Positions 1 through 11,300 of a DNA stretch of 64,000 nucleotides are shown here, piece by piece; within the stretch, counting starts at the first letter, position 1; the number at the start of each line of letters is the position of its first letter. The stretch covers positions 26,209,140-26,273,139 of the forward strand of contig NC_065556.1 of the NCBI RefSeq assembly GCF_022605725.1, read 5' to 3'. Source of the DNA: Anthonomus grandis grandis. Taxonomy: Eukaryota > Arthropoda > Insecta > Coleoptera > Curculionidae. A program made the position numbers and the translations under genes. The notes under the pieces were generated by a model. It was given only the letters and a program-made list of their open reading frames with translations. It ran no database searches and was not told the DNA's origin.

Positions 1-2526
1 GCAACTCGGTTATGCCTCAAAATTTCCTCAATTTTAAAGTCAGCATGTTTTGACTTACGAAAATGGAAGTCCAACAGCAAAGATCTTTTATCAAACCTTG
101 CACATGGAAGTTGTACTCCTGATCATTTCTTCGGGTCTTCAAAAACAAAAAAAACCTTGGGCATGTTTTGGTCTTGTGAAACAGATAACCTTTCATTTCA
201 TATCGATATCCCCTCAAAAGTTGGGCAATTCTCAAAACGACTTATTTTGTCCGAAGTGGCAAAGATTTTTGATCCCCTTGGTCTCTTAAGTCCAGTTGTC
301 ATTAAAGCGAAAATACTTCTACAGATTTTATGGACACTAAAACTTTCATGGGACGAACCAGTTCCAGTTGACATAGCCAAGAAGTGGTTACATTTCAGAT
401 CGCAACTGTTTAATTTAAATAAATTACAAATTTCAAGATGTATTTCAGTAAAAAATCCAGTCACTGTTTAACTCCATGGATTTTCGGATGCATCAAATAG
501 TGCATATGGAGCATGTATCTATGTTCGAACTGTGGACGAATATAATAAAGTTCATGTCGAACTTCTTACATCCAAAACTAGGGTAGCGCCACTCAAATCT
601 TTAAGCATTCCAAGATTGGAATTATGTGGCACTTTACTTTTGGCACAACTCTATATTAAGGTCACATCTTCTTTAACTTTACAATTCAGTGAAGTCTATG
701 TTTGGTGTGACTCGACTGTAGCCCTTGCGTGGTTAAGATGTTCACCCAACACTCTACAGGTTTTTGTGGGAAATCGCGTTTCCACTATACAACAAATTAC
801 TCCAATTGACTCATGGAGATATGTCTCTACGGATCATAACCCTGCAGACATTCTATCAAGAGGAATGCTACCCAACGATATTATTAATTCAGACATGTGG
901 TTTCATGGTCCATTGTGGCTTCGTGAGCCATCTATCAATTGGCCCTTAGATATTCACATGCACAAACCAATAGCTGTTACAGAATTGCCAGATCTTCGCA
1001 AAACAACCCAAACATTTGTGGAAATCGAAAATCAAAATTTATTTCCTTTCCACAAATTTTCAACTTTCACTCGTATTACTTGAATTATGGCATTTTGTCT
1101 TAGGTTCATTTTTAATTGCCGAATTAAAAAATTCGATAGGCATTTTAGCCATTTGACAATATCTGAACTTCGCAATGCTAAAGACATGTTAGTCAAGCTA
1201 TCACAGCGTGAGTCATTTTTTGATGACTATCAACAACTGTTAAAATTTGGGGTAGTGTCAAATAAACGTAGGCTACTCAGTCTCACTCCTTTTATTAAAG
1301 AAGGAATTATCCGAGTTGGTGGAAGACTAAAGAACTCATCGTACTCATTTCATAAGAAACATCCAGCAGTGTTATGTCCCAAGCATCACCTAACCAAGTT
1401 GATTCTTCAGCATGAACACAAAGTGCTTATACATTGCGGCTCTCAATTATTGCTTGCACACATCAGAGATAATTACTGGCCTATATCTGGTAAGAATTTA
1501 GCAAAGCGAATTATCAAAGAGTGCCTCATTTGTTTTCGTTTCAATCCCACTTCACCTAACCCTATCATGGGTAATCTTCCAAGTTCCCGAGTCAGTCCTC
1601 GAATTCCGTTCTCTGATGTTGGCATTGACTATGCTGGACCTTTTCAAATAAAGGATCGAAAGGGACGTGGTTGCAAGATCAGCAAATGTTATTTAGCACT
1701 CTTCATTTGTTTAACAACAAAAGCGATCCATTTGGAGCTGGTTACTGAGTTAAGCACGTGGGCCTTTCTTGAAGCTTTTCAGAGATTTATTGCAAGATGT
1801 GGTAAACCATTGAATGTTTATTCTGACAATGGTACTAATTTTGTAGGTGCATGCAATTATTTGAAGGAACTAGGTACCTTCCTTAAAAGCAATTCACCCA
1901 CACTTAAGGAAAATCTAGAATCATCTTTTGAAGTTTCATGGCATTTTATTGCAGCATATTCTCCTCATCATGGTGGTTTGTGGGAAGCTGGTGTTAAAGC
2001 GGCAAAGCATCACTTAAAAAGGATTTTATTTAACACAATATTGACTTTCGAAGGTCTTTACACAGTAATTACCCAGATAGAAGCTATTCTAAATTCACGA
2101 CCTTTAACGCCACTCTCGACAGATCCAAATGATTTGCAAGTGCTCACCCCAGCACATTTTTTAATTGGGCGATCACTTCAATCTGTTATTCACCCTGATT
2201 TACAGAATACTGCTATCAATAGATTATCAAATTTTGAGCAATTAGAACTTCTAAGACAACAATTCTGGTCGCGCTGGACCAAAGAGTATATTTGTAAGTT
2301 GCAAACTAGACTTAAATGGAAGAAGAACCAACCGAACATTCAATTAGGGACTATGGTTCTTATCAAAGACAATCACTTGCCACCGTTTAAGTGGAAATTA
2401 GGTCGCGTTAATACCCTTTATCCAGGGAATGATGGTGTTGTGCGCATTGTATCCGTGAAAACTATATCGGGTAACATTAGATGCACTGTTACCAAACTGT
2501 GTCCGCTTCCAATTAGTGACAATTGA
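1..2526 (+). pseudogene. BEL/Pao LTR retrotransposon pol, 3' part (RNase H, integrase), broken
   Basis: One reading frame runs from the window edge to 2526, interrupted by in-frame stops at 469-471 (TAA) and 1081-1083 (TGA), so the polyprotein is inactive. Codons ~475-900 look like a Pao-type RNase H: GFSDAS, then RLEL, then WCDSTVAL supply the acidic residues, followed by DHNPADILSRG. The 1087-2526 part is a 479-codon integrase region: an H-H-C-C zinc-binding segment (HEHKVLIHCGS...CLICF), a DDE core with D in DVGIDYAGPF, D in YSDNGTNF and E in GGLWEAGVKAAK, and a C-terminal DUF5641-like segment. This domain order is typical of BEL/Pao elements. The protease and RT parts lie off the left edge. 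It sits antisense to Syx1A, in the intron after exon 3. Confidence 0.9.
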
Positions 2527-2738
2527 CATTTAGCAAAGTTGACATTGTTTAGAATAGTTCTAATTTAGTAAGTCTGTTATTAATAATTATTAAGTTCACT
2601 TTCATTTTTACTTTATTTATTTCAACTAACCTGCGTATTTCATTTTTTACTTAGGTTAAGTCATGTTTTTTATGTTTAGTGATTTGTATTTCTCTAGTTT
2701 TCATTGAAAGTATTTTCATTCTTTCAAGGGGAGGGGCA

Positions 2739-2976
2739 TGTTAAGGTTTACGTTAATTAAAACACCTGAATCGTTTTGACAGAAAAAAAGTCAAGTTGTT
2801 GTCAACTTCTAACTAACGCCGTCGTCAAATAAGCCCTCCACTTTCTTTGCATATTAAGTACATTTTTCTAAAATAAAGAAGTGGTTCACGATGGACTTGT
2901 TTGTTTAATTCAACTATAAAATAAAATACAGTCCACAAATTACCCTTGCTGTTCCCAGCAGCAGAGACACTATACA
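2739..2976 (+). repeat. Probable 3' LTR of the BEL/Pao element
   Basis: A purine-rich tract (AAGGGGAGGGGCA, ~2726-2738) lies about 200 bp after the pol stop and is followed by TG at 2739. The segment ends with CA at 2976, is about 238 bp long and contains AATAAA near 2873. TGGTGATCC at 2980-2988 resembles the primer-binding sites of BEL elements. The second LTR is not in the window, so the boundaries are inferred from these signals and not from an LTR pair. Confidence 0.55.
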
Positions 2977-3029
2977 AGTTGGTGATCCAGCAGCGGAGCA
3001 GCAACAAAACAGAAACATTGACACACTTT

Positions 3030-4330
3030 TTTACAACGCAAGAAGTCTAATAGACATAAACTTATGGCAAAACCCATAGGCCAGACAGAGATAGTTATAG
3101 GGTTTTTATTTGTATTTAGTTTCCTAGAAACAAACAGAGATAAGCTTGAAGATTTTTTAATGAGTTGTCAGTTGCACTGTTTTACAACACATTTAGCCAA
3201 AAAATGAATAAATAAAAACCCGGAATAGAATTATCTCAAAAAACTAACAAAACAAGCGAACACTTAATAACAAAGCGGTATTCATACAATTTAAAAAAAA
3301 ATAAAAGTGACTTTACGACATATTGGGACACAAAGATGAAAACGATACTAGCCCTTAAAAATATCGATACTGGACTTTTGAGGATAATATTACATTATTA
3401 AAGACAAGCTTATCGATACAAACAGAGTATAAAGTCGATACAAGCCTTGCACCGTAAAGAATAACGCCGGACGTTAATAACTTATTAAAGATGTTAAGAG
3501 TCTAACAGAAATAAACTTATGGAAAGACCCAAGGGCCAGACAGAGATAGCTAGCTATAGAGTTTTTGATTGTGTCTAGTTTCATAGAAACATCGATACAC
3601 AAAACTTAATAACAAAACAGTTTTCATACCATTTTTAGACAAAATAAAATACATACTACTAGCCCTTAGAAATATCGATACTGGACTTTTAAGAAAATGT
3701 TTTAATTTCACAAGAGCTTATCGATACAAGCAGTGCAAAATGTCGATACAAGCCTTGTACGGTAAAAAATAACGGGGCAAATAAGAGAGATAAGCTTATG
3801 ACAAAACCCATGGGTCAGACAGAAATAGTTATAAGGTTTTTAATTGTGTTTGGTTTCAGAGAAACATCGATACACAAAACTTAATAACAAAGCAGTTTTC
3901 ATACCATTTTTAGACAAAATAAAATGCATACTACTAGCCCTTAGAAATATCGATACTGGACTTTTAAGAAAATGTTTTAATTTCACACGAGCTTATCGAT
4001 ACAAGCAGTGCAAAATGTCGATACAAGTCTTGCACGGTAAAAAATAACGGGGTACGTTAATGCATCGATTCCGTTTTTAGTCTTACTTATTAAAGATGTT
4101 AAAAGTCGAACAGAGATAAACTTAAAAATTAATGGGACGACCCATAGGCAAGACAGACATAGCAATACTGTTTTTTAAAAAGTAACAAAATAAATAGAGA
4201 TAAACGTGCAGATTTTGTAATTCTTTTTTTTTTAATGAATTATTGTCGGTTGTGCTGTTGTTATTTTATGTAAAATTTAGTCATCAATAAATAGTCTCGA
4301 AAAATCAACAAAACAAGTGAAAACTTAATA
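3030..4330. repeat. Degenerate tandem repeats, ~275-311 bp units
   Basis: Blocks beginning near TATGGCAAAACCCATAGG recur at about 3062, 3520, 3797 and 4130. A second block, AGCCCTTAGAAATATCGATA, recurs at 3350, 3661 and 3936. Successive spacings are about 311 and 275 bp. The units carry repeated TATCGATA octamers. No coding potential is seen. The array lies in the Syx1A intron downstream of exon 3. Confidence 0.75.
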
Positions 4331-5233
4331 AACAAAAACGGTTTTCACACAGTTTACATTATTACTCATGATGACCGCATCCATTACATTTACCCAGTTC
4401 TCATTTCACCACATTATTCATACATTAAAATAAGAAATTATGCATTTTTCCCCATTATAATCCCGCATACCAATCAAGGGAAATACTGCTGCATCCTTAT
4501 CAGTTTCGAAAAACAAAATAAGAAATTCACAGTGTCAAGGCCTAATTAATACAATGACATTGACATAAATATTTCGAACAATATGGGGGCTTAAACGCGT
4601 ATTTAAAAAAAAATAATATTATTTATTTTTTGGCAAACCTTATCACCGCTAATCTCGGAATTATCGCGATGATTCCTCTATTCTCATGACTCACTTTATT
4701 GTATGGCATAATGGGGTATTAATAGCGCGATAACAATACACAGGTGAAATGATTTCAATTTAAATATTTAAAAAATGTTGAGGCTGATTAATGAAATGGC
4801 GAAGAAGCCGAGAAAGGTGATTTAAAGGTCACATGTTTCAGTCAAGGATTGATAAATAAAGTCATTTATTAAAATGCAAAAAATCATTATGTTTATTCAA
4901 CTCTTTCAAACGAAACCCCATGATTGATATAGTTCAACCTCCCCTTTTGTTTGATTGAATCTGCTTGATAAAACACCCTTTCGTTTGGCATTAAATCGTT
5001 AAAAACCGAACGTTATTTCGTGATTTTATGCCATTAAAAGGGAGTTTTCGGCCAAAAAAAAACTATAACTAAAAATCCGCCCCTTTTAGGATTAAACCCC
5101 TCCCCAACCTTGAGGCTTACATGTTCTGGAAAAGCCTGGTCGGCTCTGGATTTTATTAATGTCTGGACCGGACTTGAGATATGAACATCATTTTTTCTGG
5201 ATTTACATTAAAAAAAAAAATAACAGAACTTAC
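4331..5233. other. AT-rich Syx1A intron, nothing recognised
   Basis: This stretch shows no ORF of interest, repeat array or RNA signal that I can recognise. It ends at the splice donor of Syx1A exon 3 (minus strand). Confidence 0.5.
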
Positions 5234-5333
5234 TGTCGTCGCTTTGGGGTGCTGACAATATGGCGCTGTGTTTCTTCTTCACTTCCTCGACGTTCGCCTG
5301 GATTTTGTCGATCATTTCGCGTATATCCTCCAC
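5234..5333 (-). CDS. Syx1A: Syx1A coding exon 3
   Basis: Read on the minus strand, the exon starts after ...CTCGTAG at 5334-5335 and ends before GTAAGT (5233-5228). It is 100 nt, 33 codons plus one base. It includes EVKKKHSAILSAPQ, which is near-invariant in animal syntaxin-1. Confidence 0.92.
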
Positions 5334-8300
5334 CTACGAGATTAATTACGTAATTAATTAATTATTTTTTTTAAGGGAGAGATAGGGGGTTACCTCTTGA
5401 AAGAACTGATTCATAAATTCACCGTCGCGGCCTTCGACGGTAACGGCGACGTCGTCGGTGCCGACGTCATCGTCGTCGCTTTGGGCCTGGAAAAACATAT
5501 TGTTCAAATATACATATACATCAATTATACATTGTTCGTTAGTCCGTTCTAGTGCTAGTTCCGTATGGTCTCCATTTTATAAATCGCATATTGAAAATAT
5601 TGAGAGAGTCCAAAATAAATTTTTAAGAAATTGTTCTTTTAAACTTAAGGTTCCATTAGCTAATGGTCATACTGATTACAAGTCGGTCATGTTAGTTCTC
5701 TCCTTGGACCCTCTTGAGTTAAGGCGTAATAATTCAGACTTGTGTTTTATATATGGCATGACTGTGATTATCTTTTAAATAGGCTGTATAAAAATTAACT
5801 GGACTTAAAAAACTCTTCTATATAGATTTTGATAGTAGTTCTTATGGACAGCACAATCATATAACTAGAATGCAACGTTCTTTCGATAGGTATAGTTCAA
5901 ATTAATTAGTGACCCGTAACCTTCACAGGTTTCTTTAAATTAATTTGTAACATTGATTTATGTCTTACTATTATCTAGCTTAAGTTGTATTAATATTAGT
6001 ATCTTTTGTATTATTTTGTTTTTGTAAAATTGGTGGATACCGTTAATAAATAAATAAATACTGACTCATTTCTGCATATAATTGAATCAGCATTTTTTGA
6101 CTCTTAATGATGAAAAAATTGGAAAATATTCTGGACTTCTACATACATATTTGGGAGTAGCTGCCACCTTTGATATTTGATATTTGAAAATTTACATAAT
6201 TATATTTACTAGGGGCCCCATACCACTAATTTACATAAACCTGAGGGTAGTGCATTTAAAATACAGGTAAAACAACTATAAGACACAAATATTAAAAATT
6301 TCAGAAGAAGAGGAAAACGTTAATAGTTATTTATAGAAGGTCAAGTAAGGCATCATAATTTTCATAGATAAATCTTTTACAAAGTTCTGAAAATTTATGC
6401 TTATTTGTAATCTCCCGAATTGTCTGTGGTAACTTATTGAAAATTTTTGGTCCTATTACAGAATTACATCTTTGGCTTCCATCGAATCTGCGAAATGGTA
6501 CATTAAGATGTCTTTCAGTTAGTTGTCTGGTTTCATGTTGGTGACTTATGTAGTTTTTATCTTTAAATTTATACCAGAATACACAACTGGAGTATAGATA
6601 TAAGGATCTAATATTAAGTATTTTGGTATCATACAAGAGCGAGGTGGGGTACAATCTGTCTTTTTTATAGATTATTTTGATAATATAATTTTGAACAGTT
6701 TTTAAGGATTCAAGAGCATTATTGTAGAGTCCACCCCAGGTCACTAACTATACCATAGCATATCAGAGATTCCACAAATGATTGGTACAACATTATTAAA
6801 GGTTTCTATTCAATATATTTCTAATAAGGAAAAATTTATGAATTAAGATGTTAAGTTTTGAATGTGTGGTGTCCATTTTAATTTTTTGTCTATTATTATA
6901 CCTAGATGTTTAGTGTTTTCTACTTCTTTTATAATAAAGTTTTGTTGTCCATCAATAACTATTTCCTTAAAATTTGGCCGATTTGCATCTGTTAGAGAAA
7001 AGGCGACATAAACAGTTTTTAAGATATTTAGGGACAATTTATACTTGTTTAACCACATCTTTACCTTCCTCATGCCATTTATGAGTTTCGTTCTTACAAG
7101 AGTCCAAGTAACATCCTTAAATACAAGAACTGTGTCATCCGCATAAGATAGTGCCATGCCACCTATATGCAAGGATAAAAGGGAGTTTATATATAAAATA
7201 AAGAGTAAGGGTCCCAGCACTGTGCCTTGGGGCACTCCAATTTGCACAGTGCTAGGGTCACTCAGGGAATCTCTAATTTTTACCATTTGCTTTCTTTCTT
7301 GTAGATAGTTGCTAAAGAGCCCCAACACTACACCCCTAATTCCATATCTTTCAAGAACATGAAGTAACTTAGAATGGGGTACAGTGTCAAAGGCCTTTGC
7401 TAGATCCATAAAAACCGCAACACATTTTTTTCCTGCTCCAATCCATATTTTATGTTTTCTATTAGACTATACATTGCATCATTTGTACCAGTTTTTTTTT
7501 GAAAACCAAATTAATTTTTGTTAAGTACTTTATTTTTATTTAGGTAGTCATATAATCTTTCTTTTAAGCATTTCTCAAAAATTTTTCCAAATGTATTTAT
7601 TAAGCTTATTGGTCTATAGAAACATCACTCTTACTTCCTTTTTTATAAATTGGTGTAATAATTGAAGTTTTGAGTTCTTCAGGTATCTTTGCTGATGAGT
7701 AAATAAATATATATTTAAGTGGTCCAACAGTATATGGATGACACAGCTTTACCATCTCAGAAGTTATATGCCATCTGGACCTGGGGAACTGCTTTTCTTT
7801 AATGAATTAACATGAAGTATTAGTTCATTTTTTGTTATAGGCTTTAACGACATGGAGTTTAAGAAAGATGGATAATTTAGATTAAGCTTTGTGGTTGTAT
7901 CAGGAATTTGACATGCCATACTAGTTCCTATTTTAGAGAAATATTCAATACAGAAATTGGCCATCTCTGTGTCATTTTCAAAGTCTTTATTATTTAGATC
8001 TTTTATATAAATGTCTCGTAGATTTAACTTTAGGTTCATTAGATGCGTCACTCAGAATTTCATACATCTTTTTAATATCATGTTTTCTATCTTGCAGTTT
8101 GTTTTCATCCTTGTCTGGTGGAGCTCTTCATCTCATATCTGACTGGCAGGCTTCAGTATGTTGAATTTAATGGTTTTGGGTCTGAGTATTACGTGGCTTC
8201 GAGTGGTGCGGCAAGGCAGTAACCTCGCCTCAATGCTGTTCGATCTATTTATTAATGATTTAGTTGATTGTATAAAGAGTTTCTGTCTTTTATTTGCTGA

Positions 8301-11300
8301 TGATCTGAAGTTGTTTCGTATCATTCGTACTATGCTGGACTGCCTGAAGCTGCAAGAGGACATGAATAGGGTCTTTGAATGGTGTGAAAGAAATAAACTA
8401 TCCCTAAACTGTGACAAATGTAAAAAAATGACAATTTCCATTCTTCATGAAGAGATTTTATACCCATATATATTGAGTGGTTCTCAGTTGCTAGACTGTT
8501 CTTCAGTGAAGGATTTGGGCATTGAAGTAGATAAGAGGCTCACATTCAACCAGCATGTAGCACAGGTCACTGGTTCAGCCTTAAAATCCCTTGGGTTTAT
8601 AGTGAGGTCCACTTCTCAATTTAAGAATATATCCAGCTTGACTGTATTGTACAATTCATTAGTAAGGTCTAAATTAATGTATGGCTCTATGTTGTGGTTC
8701 CCCATCTATGATGTTCATGTTACCAGACTGGAGTATGTACAGCGCAGATTCTTAAAGTTACTTTCTGTTAAGTTGGATGGAGTATATCCAGTAAGAGGTG
8801 TGGAACAGGAGTACCTGCTGAATAGATTCAACTATTTGTCACTAAAGCAAAATACTATTCTCTCTAGTCAGATATTTTTATATAAACTTTGCAATAATAA
8901 AATTAATTGTTCTGAGCTCTTAAAGAGGCTACCTCTATTTGTTCCTCCTGCCAATACAAGGAGGCACCATATATTTTATCCCTCTCTTAACTTAACAAAT
9001 CTGTCCAGCAAAGCTCCACTGTGCCGTGCTGTACATGGTATAATCAGATGAATGCTATAGATGTCAACAGCTTTAGCAGCACTGAATATGTTTTTAAAAA
9101 AAGGATGTGTTCCTCTCTTAATTTGAATGATACCTGATTATTTTTCTGTGATTGTTATCATTTGGTTAGTGTGTCTTATATTCTTACAATTATGCTATTG
9201 TTTTAAATTTTGTTATCACTCTATATTGGATCTTATATTATTTTTTTTGTACTACTTATTTAAGGTGCTTATAACTTGTACTGTTTTAATTTTAATTATT
9301 TCGATTGTCTTGTAATTGGGAATTTTCCTGTTGGACAATAAACTATTTGAATTTGAATATAGTAGTTAGTTTTAGTAGTAGTTATTAATTTCTGTAAATT
9401 ATTTCTATAAGTTTTATATTCAAGTTTCAGTGTGTCATTATTTTTATTTTTTAATAACTTTTCCTTCATTTGGTCTCTTCTTTTAATTGATGTAATAATA
9501 CCTTCAGTTATCCAGGGTTTAATTTTTGTGTGTTTTTTTTGTTGTATATCTTATTTATTGTACATTAAAAATGTTTATGAATTTTTGGTATGCCAGGATT
9601 GAGTTTTTTATTTCATATACGTCCTGCCAGTTTTGATTTTGTATAAGTTCTATAAACTTTTGCTTTTCAAATATTGTATAATGAGTTTTTAGGTTCTTAG
9701 TATTATCACTAGGGTAGTCTAGCTTGGAGAAAATCTCTAGATAAATAGGGTAATGATCTGTTATATAAGTCTCTAAAATGTAAAGATTAAAATTTAATTT
9801 GTTTCTTTGTGGACCATTTTGTCGTATGAACGGATGATCAATACATGTATTACTATCTTGTGTTACTCTAGTATATGAGTGATTAAGTGAGCCGTAACCA
9901 TAGTAAAGGAGCATACTTATATATCTAGTGCTTATTATGTTTGTTTTATTTAAGATGTCAATGTTGAAGTCACCAATTATAATACTAATGCCTTCTTTTT
10001 TTGGTAAATTATTTGGATAAAGATCAAAGTCATTAAGAAATAAATTTTCTGAGGTGTTGGGAGATCTGTAGCATGCTATGAGTGAATACTGTATAGAGCT
10101 TAAGGAGAATGTCAGTTTAGTTAGCATTATTTTTGAAGTAGGGAGAGTTGTATGTTCTATTTCAAATTGAATACCATCTCTTATGTCCTGGGATAGTAGT
10201 TTTTTATTTCTGGAATATGCCTAGTTTCACCCAGTACAATTATGTCAAGTTTATCAAGACAAAAGTATCTATAAATGCTAAAAAGCTGTCAAAATTTTTT
10301 CTTAAACTTCTGATATTTAAATGTACCATGTTTAATTTTTTTTGTTTATTAAGGAGGAATTTCGTGCTTTTTGAATTTTAAATTCATTAACATCATAACG
10401 CCTGTCTTTTATTAGATCAAGTTGGATTTCCTTTTTTTCCAATTCTTTCAGTATAATTACCTCATTGTTAGCCATTGTTTAAGTTATTTATAATTGCTTT
10501 TAAGTTTAATTTATAAAGAAAATAAACATATAATTAGATAAATAATAACACTTGATAGAAAATAAGGTAATCTGTATTTTTATATTCCGTAGTCTATCTT
10601 ATTCTGAAGCTTTTGTCTATAAAAAATCATAGTTGGTCGTTCAGTACTTTTGTTCGGTTGCTGATATCCTCACAAAGGGTCTCTCTTCCACTTATGACCC
10701 TCTCAAATTTTTACCTACCACTAGTGGAAACTCATTTTACCTCAGCCCCACTACTCCCAGGGAGATTTTTTGCACTATAGGATCGATGAAAAAGAAAAGG
10801 GCATCTAGTGACAATGGTATTTCAGTGAATTTATTGGGAAAACTTCCTTTGAGTGCTATTCAGGCTCTTTCTGATGCTATTAATATTTTATTTCAGTTGG
10901 GCACATTTCCTCTTTGCCTAAAATTAGCAAAAATTTTGCCTCTTTATAAGGGTGGTGATCGTTCTAGTCCATCCAACTATAGGCCGATTTCAATTTTGTC
11001 TACTTTATCTAAGTTAATTGAAAGACTTATGAAGGATCGTCTTTTAAAGTTTCTTCTGGAGGAAGGGGTTCTTCGAGATGAACAATTTGGTTTTCTATCA
11101 GGGAAAAGCACCTCTGACGCTATGTTTGATTTCTTGTCCAAACTTCTCCAGGGTGTTAATGGAAGAGAGGCGACTGCGGCGGTGTTCTGTGACTTGTCCA
11201 AGGCTTTTGATTGTGTGAGTCATAGGATACTGCTTCAGAAGCTTTCTGCTTATGGAGTTAGGGGTGTTGCACTGAAGTGGTTTGAGTGCTATTTGTCTGG

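Larger units (their letters stand above)
6170..10480 (-). mobile_element. LINE (endonuclease + RT), minus strand, decayed and interrupted
   Basis: Pieces in order on the minus strand: a first short ORF from ATG at about 10476 (MANNEVIILKELEKKEIQ...); an endonuclease start near 10330 (HLNIRSLRKNFDSF); the endonuclease core at 9555-10127 (IIIGDFNIDILN, TDHYPIYLE); a linker at about 9385-9555 (PWITEGIITSIKRRDQMKEK); RT start at 7764-8051 (KKSSSPGPDGI); RT core at 6843-7409 (MDLAKAFDTVPHSKLL, GVPQGTVLGPLLF, YADDTVLV); and the C-terminal part at 6331-6744. Frameshifts and stops separate the pieces. A plus-strand LINE at 8113-9350 splits it. The 3' end near 6170 carries TCAAATATCAAATA-like sequence. 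Confidence 0.85.
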
